Shown: positions 1-7,205 of the stretch, one piece after another
How the letters are laid out: each line of letters begins with the position of its first letter
Numbering within the stretch: position 1 is the stretch's first letter
From: Betaproteobacteria bacterium
GTDB lineage: Bacteria; Pseudomonadota; Gammaproteobacteria; Burkholderiales; SG8-39
Assembly: GCA_005881355.1 (NCBI GenBank)
Contig: VBDM01000052.1
Coordinates: 1-8,396 of the forward strand
DNA length: 8,396 nucleotides
Reading direction: 5' to 3'
Made by a program: the position numbers and the translations under genes
The notes under the pieces: model-generated
Told to the model about the DNA's origin: nothing
Database searches by the model: none
What the model saw: only the letters and a program-made list of their open reading frames with translations

Positions 1-237
1 TTTTCGTGCGCCGCGGGCGGATTCCGCGATTTCACCCGCATCGCCTCGAGCAGCCCCGAGATGTGGCGCGACATCTGCCTCGCGAACCGCAAGGCGCTGC
101 TCGCCGAGCTCGGCCGCTACGGCGGCGGGCTCGACCGCGTGCGCAGGATGATCGAGCGCGGCGACGCCAAGGGGCTCGAGGCGCTCTTCTCCGGCGCGCA
201 CGACGCGCGCGAGCGCTGGCTCAAGGACGGGCAATGA
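1..237 (+). CDS. tyrA: Prephenate dehydrogenase, C-terminal end (5' truncated by window)
   Basis: This is the last 78 codons of a gene that begins upstream; the frame is open from base 1 and ends at TGA 235-237. Prephenate dehydrogenase oxidatively decarboxylates prephenate to 4-hydroxyphenylpyruvate with NAD(P), in the cytoplasm, on the tyrosine branch of aromatic synthesis. The visible part is the helical C-terminal dimerisation domain. The run FRDFTRIASSSPEMWRDIC (residues 8-26 of the fragment), followed by LANRKALLAEL, is characteristic of bacterial TyrA proteins. The NAD-binding domain and catalytic histidine lie outside the window. aroA starts 10 bases after the stop, which fits the tyrA-aroA order seen in betaproteobacteria and suggests cotranscription. 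Family assignment is secure; cofactor preference cannot be judged from this fragment. Confidence 0.9.
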   Translation, partial: FSCAAGGFRDFTRIASSSPEMWRDICLANRKALLAELGRYGGGLDRVRRMIERGDAKGLEALFSGAHDARERWLKDGQ

Positions 238-251
238 GCCCGCGGTCGTGA
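234..251 (+). other. Five-codon reading frame bridging tyrA stop and aroA start
   Basis: An ATG at 234-236 overlaps the tyrA TGA (235-237) as ATGA and is preceded by a purine-rich AAGGACGG at 223-230. It opens a five-codon frame (MSPRS) ending at TGA 249-251. That stop overlaps the aroA GTG (248-250) as GTGA. The layout would allow a terminating ribosome to restart twice in succession. Whether it is translated is inference. It could also mean only that the ribosome binding site serves GTG 248 poorly and that coupling to tyrA does the work. Confidence 0.3.
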
Positions 252-1528
252 AGTTCCTCGACCTCGATCCGATCGGGCGGGCCGCCGGCACGGTCAGAAT
301 GCCGGGATCGAAGAGCATCTCGAATCGCGTGCTGCTGCTCGCTGCGCTGGCGGACGGCGAGACGCGCGTCGAGAACCTGCTCGATTCCGACGACACCCGC
401 GTGATGCTGAACGCCCTCGAGCTTCTGGGCGTCCGCATCGAGCGCGATTCGGCCACGGTGCGCGGCGGGTCGTTCCCGAACAAGTCCGCCGACCTTCACC
501 TCGGCAACGCCGGCACGGCCTTCCGGCCGCTGACCGCCGTCCTCGCGCTTGCCGGGGGCGAGTACCGGCTCTCGGGCGCGCCCCGGATGCACGAGCGCCC
601 GATCGGCGATCTGGTCGACGCCCTGCGAGCGCTCGGCGCACGCATCGACTATCTCGGCAAAGAAGGCTTTCCGCCCCTTGCCTTGCACCCCGGCACGATC
701 CGGCGGAGCGCGCCGCTTCGCGTGCGCGGAGATGTGTCCTCGCAGTATCTGTCGGCGCTGCTGATGGCGCTGCCGCTCACCGGCTCCGAAAGGGCGGTCG
801 AGGTCGAGGGAGAGCTGATCTCGAAACCCTACGTCGAGATCACCCTGAACATCATGCGACGCTTCGGCGTCGAGGTGCGGCGCGAGGGCTGGAGGTCGTT
901 CATGGTTCCGGGCAAGCGCTATTCGAGCCCCGGCGAGATCCGCGTCGAGGGCGATGCCTCATCGGCCTCGTATTTCCTCGCGGCGGGCGCGATCGGCGGC
1001 GGCCCGGTACGGGTGGAGGGCGTGGGGCGTTCGAGCATCCAGGGCGATGTCCGCTTCACCGAGGTGCTGGAGAGGATGGGGGCGAAGGTCTCGATGGGCG
1101 ATGACTGGATCGAGTCCGGGGCACCGGCTCGAGGAGGACTGAAGCCGATCGACGCGGACTTGAACCATATCCCCGACGCCGCGATGACCGCCGCGGTGGC
1201 GGCGCTCTTCGCCGGGGGCCCGAGCACGATCCGGAACATCGCCAGCTGGCGCGTCAAGGAGACCGACCGCATCGCCGCGATGGCGAAGGAATTGCGCAAG
1301 CTCGGCGCCGCGGTCGAGGAAGGGGCCGATTCCCTGCGGGTCACGCCGCCGGCGGCGCTCAGGCCCGCGACGATCGACACCTACGACGATCACCGCATGG
1401 CGATGTCCTTTTCGCTCGCGGCGCTGGGCGGAATCAAGGTGCGCATCAACGACCCCGGTTGCGTCGGCAAGACGTTTCCGGAGTACTTCGACTCGCTCGC
1501 GAGCATCTCGCAGCGGGTTCCGGCGTGA
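248..1528 (+). CDS. aroA: 3-phosphoshikimate 1-carboxyvinyltransferase (EPSP synthase)
   Basis: EPSP synthase transfers the enolpyruvyl group of phosphoenolpyruvate to shikimate-3-phosphate, the sixth step of the shikimate pathway, in the cytoplasm. The protein is 426 residues, close to the E. coli enzyme. Motifs in order are PGSKSISNR (19-27, with Lys22 and Arg27 for substrate binding), LGNAGTAFRP (85-94), GDASSASYFLA (235-245), LNHIPDAAMT (305-314, with catalytic Asp310), WRVKETDR (334-341, with Glu338), DDHRMAMS (380-387) and CVGKTFPEYF (405-414, with Lys408). Gly89, Thr90 and Pro94 match the residues of ordinary glyphosate-sensitive class I enzymes. The GTG at 248 is chosen because the family's N-terminus (FLDL...PGSKSISNR) begins there. 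No good ribosome binding site lies at normal distance, so coupling to tyrA is likely. The stop overlaps the cmk start. Confidence 0.97.
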   Translation: MKFLDLDPIGRAAGTVRMPGSKSISNRVLLLAALADGETRVENLLDSDDTRVMLNALELLGVRIERDSATVRGGSFPNKSADLHLGNAGTAFRPLTAVLALAGGEYRLSGAPRMHERPIGDLVDALRALGARIDYLGKEGFPPLALHPGTIRRSAPLRVRGDVSSQYLSALLMALPLTGSERAVEVEGELISKPYVEITLNIMRRFGVEVRREGWRSFMVPGKRYSSPGEIRVEGDASSASYFLAAGAIGGGPVRVEGVGRSSIQGDVRFTEVLERMGAKVSMGDDWIESGAPARGGLKPIDADLNHIPDAAMTAAVAALFAGGPSTIRNIASWRVKETDRIAAMAKELRKLGAAVEEGADSLRVTPPAALRPATIDTYDDHRMAMSFSLAALGGIKVRINDPGCVGKTFPEYFDSLASISQRVPA

Positions 1529-2187
1529 GCGCGGTGCCGGTGATCGCCATCGACGGCCCCTCGGCCTCGGGGAAGGGCACGGTCGCTCAGGAAGTGGCGA
1601 GACAGCTCGGGTTCCATTACCTGGACAGCGGAGCCTTGTACCGGCTGGTGGCGCTCGCTGCGATGCGCGAGGGTGCGGACCTCGGCGACGAAGCGAGAGT
1701 TGCGCAGATCGCCGGCGACCTGAGCGCGCGGTTCGAGGGTGCCGAGGTCTTTCTCGGCGACGAGCGCGTGACCGACGCGATCCGCACCGAGGCGTGCTCG
1801 ATCGCCGCCTCGCGCGTCGCCGGGCTGCCGGCGGTTCGCCGCGCGCTTCTCGGGCGGCAACGCGCAGCCCGCCGCGCCCCCGGACTCGTCGCCGAAGGAC
1901 GCGACATGGGCTCTGTGGTGTTCCCCGATGCGGGCCTCAAGGTGTTCCTTACCGCGAGCGCCGAAGCGCGGGCGGAACGGCGACATAAACAGTTGAAAGA
2001 AAAAGGAATCGCTGCTACACTGGCCGCCCTTTTGCAGGATTTGCGCGACCGCGACGCGCGCGACGCGTTGCGCAGCGTGGCACCTCTCAAGCAAAGCCCC
2101 GGAGCGCGGCTGCTCGACACCACCGCGTTGAGCGCCGGGCAGGCGGCGGCCCTTATCGTGGGCTGGTACCGCGGGGCGAACGAGTGA
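1525..2187 (+). CDS. cmk: Cytidylate kinase
   Basis: Cytidylate kinase phosphorylates CMP and dCMP to the diphosphates using ATP, recycling pyrimidine nucleotides in the cytoplasm. The protein is 220 residues, normal for the bacterial type I enzyme. The P-loop GPSASGKGT is at 11-19, YLDSGALYR at 32-40, and EGRDMGSVVFPDAG at 124-137 (the family usually has Thr where Ser130 stands). The lid and base-binding region RDRDARDALRSVAPL is at 174-188, and LLDTT at 196-200. I place the start at GTG 1525-1527, which overlaps the aroA TGA (1526-1528) and puts the P-loop about ten residues in, as usual. The open frame extends upstream to 1459, but that part lies inside aroA and lacks family similarity. 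GTG 1534 is a possible alternative. Codons around 1981-2020 are unusually AT-rich, which coincides with an embedded promoter for rpsA. Confidence 0.96.
   Translation: MSAVPVIAIDGPSASGKGTVAQEVARQLGFHYLDSGALYRLVALAAMREGADLGDEARVAQIAGDLSARFEGAEVFLGDERVTDAIRTEACSIAASRVAGLPAVRRALLGRQRAARRAPGLVAEGRDMGSVVFPDAGLKVFLTASAEARAERRHKQLKEKGIAATLAALLQDLRDRDARDALRSVAPLKQSPGARLLDTTALSAGQAAALIVGWYRGANE
1993..2021 (+). promoter_or_regulatory. Sigma-70-type promoter inside cmk, likely for rpsA
   Basis: A -35 box TTGAAA (1993-1998) and a -10 box TACACT (2016-2021) are separated by exactly 17 bases. Each differs from the consensus at two positions or fewer. The stretch 1984-2020 is markedly AT-richer than the surrounding cmk coding sequence. 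Transcription would begin near 2028, giving an rpsA leader of about 245 bases. In E. coli, rpsA is likewise transcribed from promoters upstream that include sites in cmk, so the position makes sense. Activity here is inferred. Confidence 0.65.
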
Positions 2188-2188
2188 C

Positions 2189-2272
2189 AAGAGCCGGGCT
2201 CCGAAACGACTTGGCTTTTTGTCGTGGATCAACGAACCCCGTCCCCGCGGACGGGCAAATGCAGGTTTTTTT
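2189..2272 (+). promoter_or_regulatory. rpsA leader with hairpins and U-tracts (candidate S1 autoregulatory region)
   Basis: The 85-base cmk-rpsA spacer can fold in several ways. AAGAGCC (2189-2195) can pair with GGCTTTT (2213-2219), with one G-U pair. Alternatives that exclude it are GAGC/GCTC (2191-2194 with 2198-2201) and ACGAC/GTCGT (2206-2210 with 2221-2225). A perfect 7-bp hairpin CCCGTCC/GGACGGG (2238-2244 with 2249-2255) follows. A weak AGG (2263-2265) and seven T's (2266-2272) then lead straight into the ATG. E. coli rpsA is known to have a structured leader, a poor Shine-Dalgarno and repression by its own product. Equivalence here is inferred from the architecture, not from sequence identity. 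Confidence 0.5.
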
Positions 2273-3985
<1,713 letters not shown>

Positions 3986-3997
3986 TCGAGGTCCGGC

Positions 3998-4279
3998 ATG
4001 ACCAAGTCCGAACTGATTGCGCGGCTTGCGGCGCGCTATTCGCAGCTCGTCGCAAAGGACGCGGAATATACGGTCAAGATGATCCTGGACGCGATGACGC
4101 AGAGCCTGGTGAAGGCTCAGCGCATCGAGATCCGCGGCTTCGGGAGTTTCGGGCTCAATCACCGGCCGGCGCGCGTCGGCCGCAACCCGAAGTCGGGCGA
4201 GAAGGTCCACGTGCCGGAGAAATACGTTCCGCACTTCAAGGCAGGCAAGGAACTGCGCGAGAGGGTCGACCAGAAATAG
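3998..4279 (+). CDS. ihfB: Integration host factor beta subunit
   Basis: IHF-beta pairs with IHF-alpha to bind and sharply bend specific DNA sites, acting in nucleoid structure, transcription, recombination and replication initiation. The protein is 93 residues, the normal length. It has MTKSELIARL at the N-terminus, the RIEIRGFGSF core (42-51), then the DNA-inserting beta arm with RNPKSGEKV (62-70); Pro64 is the residue that intercalates into DNA. YVPHFKAGKELRERV (76-90) closes the fold. These features, including Arg46 and Pro64 at E. coli IHF-beta numbering, favour IHF-beta over HU. The ribosome binding site GAGG (3988-3991) sits six bases before ATG 3998. The 12-base gap after rpsA matches the rpsA-ihfB pairing widespread in proteobacteria and implies cotranscription. 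A hairpin with an interrupted T-tract follows the gene. Confidence 0.97.
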   Translation: MTKSELIARLAARYSQLVAKDAEYTVKMILDAMTQSLVKAQRIEIRGFGSFGLNHRPARVGRNPKSGEKVHVPEKYVPHFKAGKELRERVDQK

Positions 4280-4303
4280 GAGATTTGGCCGGCGGCATGC
4301 GGG

Positions 4304-4337
4304 CGGCGGCATCGGACGAGGTGCCGCCGTTTGCTTT
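4304..4337 (+). terminator. GC-rich hairpin after ihfB, possible intrinsic terminator
   Basis: CGGCGGCA (4304-4311) pairs perfectly with TGCCGCCG (4322-4329) across a ten-base loop; one or two more pairs can form inside the loop. It is followed by TTT-GC-TTT (4330-4337). The T-tract is interrupted, so termination may be partial. The position between ihfB and lapA would separate ribosomal and nucleoid genes from the envelope genes. I found no convincing promoter between it and lapA, which argues for readthrough or attenuation rather than a full stop. Confidence 0.45.
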
Positions 4338-4392
4338 GTCGGAGGCCGCCTCAGTCGTTTCCGAAACGGCCCTTCAGGACAACGTGCCAGGC

Positions 4393-4671
4393 ATGAAATT
4401 CATCGCTCATCTGTCATGGCTGCTGCGGGCGCTGCTGTTTCTCGCGATATTCGCCTTCGCGCTCATGAATACCGCTCCGGTGACCCTGCGCTTCTTCCTC
4501 GGGCAAACCTGGGAAACGCCGATTATCGTCGCGTTGCTCCTTTTTTTCGCCTCGGGCGCGGCGCTCGGCGTTCTTGCCTGCTTGTCGCGCCTCGCCCGCC
4601 AGCGCCGCGAGATCCTGAAGCTCAAGCGCGAGCAACGCCCACGCGGGGATCGTGCCCCGCCGCAAGCTTAA
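4393..4671 (+). CDS. lapA: Lipopolysaccharide assembly protein A (LapA domain, inner membrane)
   Basis: LapA is a small inner-membrane protein that works with LapB (YciM) in lipopolysaccharide homeostasis. The protein is 92 residues. It has two predicted membrane segments (about 8-25 and 42-64) joined by a short periplasmic loop containing MNTAPVTLRFFLGQTWETP (25-43), the family's signature region. A basic, coiled-coil-prone cytoplasmic tail runs from about 66 to 86. ATG 4393 is chosen because the family begins just before the first membrane helix. Its ribosome binding site is poor: CAGG at 4388-4391 is too close and AGGA at 4377-4380 rather far. An in-frame ATG at 4297, behind a strong AGGAGA at 4278-4283, would add 32 non-hydrophobic residues with no family support. 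lapB follows after 12 bases, the usual lapA-lapB pairing. Confidence 0.9.
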   Translation: MKFIAHLSWLLRALLFLAIFAFALMNTAPVTLRFFLGQTWETPIIVALLLFFASGAALGVLACLSRLARQRREILKLKREQRPRGDRAPPQA

Positions 4672-4683
4672 GGCCCATCCCGC

Positions 4684-5859
4684 ATGGAATTCGAGCTCTG
4701 GTGGCTGTTCGGGTTCGCGCTGTTCTTCGGACTGGGCTGGCTCGCCGCGCGCATCGACATCAAGCAGCTGCTGTTGGAATCGCGGCAGCTGCCGCGCTCG
4801 TATTTCAAGGGCCTGAACTTCCTGCTCAACGAGCAGCCCGACAAGGCGATCGAGGCGTTCATCGAGGTCGTCAAGGTCGATCCCGAAACGGTCGAGCTGC
4901 ATTTTGCGCTGGGGAGCCTCTTCCGCCGGCGCGGCGAGACCGAGCGCGCGATCCGCATGCACCGCAATCTTCTCGAGCGTCCGGACCTGGGCGCGGACCA
5001 GCGGCTGCACGCGATGGTCGAGCTCGGGCAGGACTACCTCAAAGCGGGCCTGCTCGATCGCGCCGAAGACGTGTTCCTCGAGCTCAAGGACTCCCCGCAT
5101 CGCGCCGAGGCGCTCGGGTCTCTGCGCGAGATCTATCAGCAGGAAAAGGACTGGATGAAGGCCGTCGGTATCGCGCGCGAGCTGGAAAAGGAGTCCGGTG
5201 AGTCCGCTCAAAAGGAAATTGCGAACTACTACTGCGAGCTGGCGTTGTCGGACACGACGCATTCGCGCCCCGACGGGGCGAAGCGTCATCTGGATGCGGC
5301 GCTCGCCGCCCACCGCAAATGCGTCCGCGCCAATATCATTCTGGGCGATCTCACCGCCGGTTCGGGCGATCATGCCGGCGCGATCGAGGCGTGGAAGCGG
5401 ATCGAACAGCAGAACCCGGCGTATCTCGCGCTGGCCGCGCAGCGCCTGCTCGACAGCCACCGCGCGCTCGGGCGCATGGACGAAGGCCTGACGCTTTTGC
5501 GCGGCTACCTCGCGAGCTTTCCGTCGCTCGATCTGCTCGACGTCGCGTTCCAGTCGACGCTCGACACCGAGGGCCCCGAAGCGGCCTACAAGCTGGTGAA
5601 GGACGAGCTGCGGCGCAACCAGACGCTGCTCGGCCTGGACAAGCTGCTCGAAGCTCAGCTGATGGTCGCGCCCGTCGAACGGCGCAACGATCTGGAGCTC
5701 GTGCGCAATCTGATACACAGCCATACGCGGCGGCTGGCGCGCTACCGTTGCGAGAACTGCGGGTTCAAGGCGCGGCAGTTCTACTGGCATTGTCCGGCGT
5801 GCGGCGGCTGGGAAACCTATCCGCCCAAACGCAGCGAGGAGTTCGAGCTCGCGCCGTGA
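4684..5859 (+). CDS. lapB: Lipopolysaccharide assembly protein B (LapB/YciM)
   Basis: LapB is an inner-membrane-anchored tetratricopeptide protein. In E. coli it assists FtsH in degrading LpxC, the committed enzyme of lipid A synthesis, and is thought to scaffold lipopolysaccharide assembly enzymes. The protein is 391 residues (E. coli 389). A single N-terminal membrane helix lies at about 5-21, followed by the conserved LLESRQLPRSYFKGLNFLLNEQ-type start (from residue 30) of the TPR array. TPR-like helical pairs run from about 40 to 330. A C-terminal rubredoxin-like metal site is formed by CENC (356-359) and CPAC (370-373), so all four metal-binding cysteines are present. The ribosome binding site TAAGG (4669-4673) overlaps the lapA stop, ten bases before ATG 4684, which suggests coupling with lapA. 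Downstream genes make lipopolysaccharide or capsule precursors. Confidence 0.96.
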   Translation: MEFELWWLFGFALFFGLGWLAARIDIKQLLLESRQLPRSYFKGLNFLLNEQPDKAIEAFIEVVKVDPETVELHFALGSLFRRRGETERAIRMHRNLLERPDLGADQRLHAMVELGQDYLKAGLLDRAEDVFLELKDSPHRAEALGSLREIYQQEKDWMKAVGIARELEKESGESAQKEIANYYCELALSDTTHSRPDGAKRHLDAALAAHRKCVRANIILGDLTAGSGDHAGAIEAWKRIEQQNPAYLALAAQRLLDSHRALGRMDEGLTLLRGYLASFPSLDLLDVAFQSTLDTEGPEAAYKLVKDELRRNQTLLGLDKLLEAQLMVAPVERRNDLELVRNLIHSHTRRLARYRCENCGFKARQFYWHCPACGGWETYPPKRSEEFELAP

Positions 5860-5870
5860 GGCGCACAGAC

Positions 5871-5887
5871 GGGAGGCCATGAGTTGA
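5871..5887 (+). promoter_or_regulatory. Ribosome binding site and start context of ugd, with overlapping ATG-AGT-TGA
   Basis: GGGAGG (5871-5876) is a strong Shine-Dalgarno. It is seven bases before TTG 5884 but only two bases before an out-of-frame ATG at 5879, which reads one further codon and stops at TGA 5885-5887. The spacing and the downstream Rossmann motif decide for the TTG start. The two-codon frame ends on top of the start codon (TTGA), so any ribosome that began at the ATG would stop exactly where ugd begins. Confidence 0.6.
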
Positions 5888-7203
5888 AAGTCACCATCAT
5901 AGGGACCGGGTACGTCGGCCTGGTCACCGGCGCCTGTTTCGCCGAGGTCGGGAACGACGTGCTCTGCCTGGATCTCGACCAAGCGAAGGTCCGCACGCTG
6001 GAGGAGGGCGGGCTGCCGATCTTCGAGCCGGGGCTGCTCGAAATCGTCGGGCGCAACCGCGCCGCCGGGAGGCTGCAATTCACCACCGACGTCGAGCGCG
6101 CGGTCCGCTTTGGAACCGTGCAGTGCATCGCGGTGGGCACGCCTCCCGGAGAAGACGGCGCGGCGGACCTGCAGCATGTGCTCGCCGCGGCGCGCGGCGT
6201 CGGCCGGCACATGACCGAGTACCGGGTCGTGGTGAACAAGTCCACCGTGCCGGTCGGCACCGCCGAAAAAGTGCGCGGGACGATCTCGGCCGAGCTCGGC
6301 AAGCGCGGGGTCGAGCTGCCCTTCGCGGTGGTCTCGAATCCGGAATTCCTCAAGGAGGGGGCCGCCGTCGAGGACTTCATGCGGCCCGACCGCGTCGTCG
6401 TGGGCGCCGACGACCCCCAGGCGGTAAAGATCATGCGCTCGCTCTACGCGCCGTTCCAGCGCAACCACGATCGCTTCTTTCTCATGGATGCGCGTTCCGC
6501 GGAGCTCACGAAATACGCAGCGAACGCGATGCTTGCGACGCGCATCTCGTTCATGAACGAGCTCGCCAATCTCGCCGAGCTGCTCGGCGCCGACGTCGAG
6601 CAGGTGCGCAAGGGCATCGGAGCGGACCCGCGCATCGGGTATCACTTTCTCGGCTCCTGCTTTCCGAAGGACGTCAAGGCGCTGATCCGCACGGCCGGGG
6701 AAGCCGGCGGCGCGCTTCCGGTTCTCGAGGCCGTCGAGCGGGTGAACTCGGGGCAGAAGCGCGTGCTCGCGAGAAAAATCCTCGCGCGATTCGGCGGAAA
6801 ACTCTCGGGGCGGCGCATCGCGGTCTGGGGCCTCGCGTTCAAGCCGAATACCGACGACTTGCGGGAAGCTCCAAGCCGGGCTCTGATCGAGGAGCTGCTC
6901 GCGAACGGCGCGACGGTGAGCGCGTACGACCCGGTCGCGATGCCCGCGGCGAAAAGCGCGTTCGCGGCGCTCGCGGGCATCCGCTACGCGGATTCGCCGC
7001 TTGCCGCGCTCGACGGCGCGGACGCGCTCGCGGTCGTCACCGAGTGGCAGGAGTTCCGCAGCCCCGACTTTCGCGCGGTCCGGGAGCGGCTCAAAACCCC
7101 GGCGATTTTCGACGGCCGCAACCTGTACGATCCCGAGGAGATGAAGCGCTGGGGGCTGGAGTACCATCCGATCGGGCGGGCGGCCACGAAGGCGGAAGAC
7201 TGA
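5884..7203 (+). CDS. ugd: UDP-glucose 6-dehydrogenase with a shortened active-site loop
   Basis: The family oxidises UDP-glucose twice with NAD+ to UDP-glucuronate, a precursor for capsule, exopolysaccharide and lipopolysaccharide sugars, in the cytoplasm. The protein is 439 residues. The NAD-binding Rossmann motif GTGYVG is at 7-12, Asp30 ends strand 2, STVPVGT is at 120-126 and NPEFLKEG at 152-159. Catalytic-domain Lys210 and Asn214 lie in ELTKYAANA, Cys259 and Asp263 in GSCFPKD. The UDP-binding C-terminal domain follows, with GLAFKPNTDDLREAPS (316-331). The odd point is IGYHFL (251-256) joined directly to GSCFPKD: the usual glycine-rich stretch between them is gone. Asn214 to Cys259 is 45 residues, against 52 in the human (224 to 276) and S. 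pyogenes (208 to 260) enzymes, so exactly seven are missing with the frame kept. Activity is therefore doubtful. The start is TTG behind GGGAGG; no nearer in-frame start fits. Confidence 0.93.
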   Translation: MKVTIIGTGYVGLVTGACFAEVGNDVLCLDLDQAKVRTLEEGGLPIFEPGLLEIVGRNRAAGRLQFTTDVERAVRFGTVQCIAVGTPPGEDGAADLQHVLAAARGVGRHMTEYRVVVNKSTVPVGTAEKVRGTISAELGKRGVELPFAVVSNPEFLKEGAAVEDFMRPDRVVVGADDPQAVKIMRSLYAPFQRNHDRFFLMDARSAELTKYAANAMLATRISFMNELANLAELLGADVEQVRKGIGADPRIGYHFLGSCFPKDVKALIRTAGEAGGALPVLEAVERVNSGQKRVLARKILARFGGKLSGRRIAVWGLAFKPNTDDLREAPSRALIEELLANGATVSAYDPVAMPAAKSAFAALAGIRYADSPLAALDGADALAVVTEWQEFRSPDFRAVRERLKTPAIFDGRNLYDPEEMKRWGLEYHPIGRAATKAED

Positions 7204-7205
7204 AG

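Noticed and set aside
2227..2240. Possible integration host factor site upstream of rpsA
   Set aside because: GATCAACGAACCCC resembles the first half of the consensus only and lacks the TTR half, so it is not supported.
2238..2272. Hairpin followed by seven T's read as an intrinsic terminator
   Set aside because: The T-run begins ten bases after the stem and abuts the rpsA start codon, so it is better explained as part of the translation initiation region.
4414..7167. Very long open frame on the minus strand (917 codons) opposite lapA, lapB and ugd
   Set aside because: High-GC coding DNA often leaves the antisense frame open. Its translation is low-complexity and rich in Arg, Ala, Glu and Leu with no family motifs, while the plus strand carries motif-perfect LapB and Ugd.
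6123..7205. Upstream extension of the rfaE1 frame inside ugd, suggesting a fusion protein
   Set aside because: The upstream part is the out-of-frame reading of ugd. Kinase similarity begins just after TTG 7206, which has a suitable ribosome binding site.
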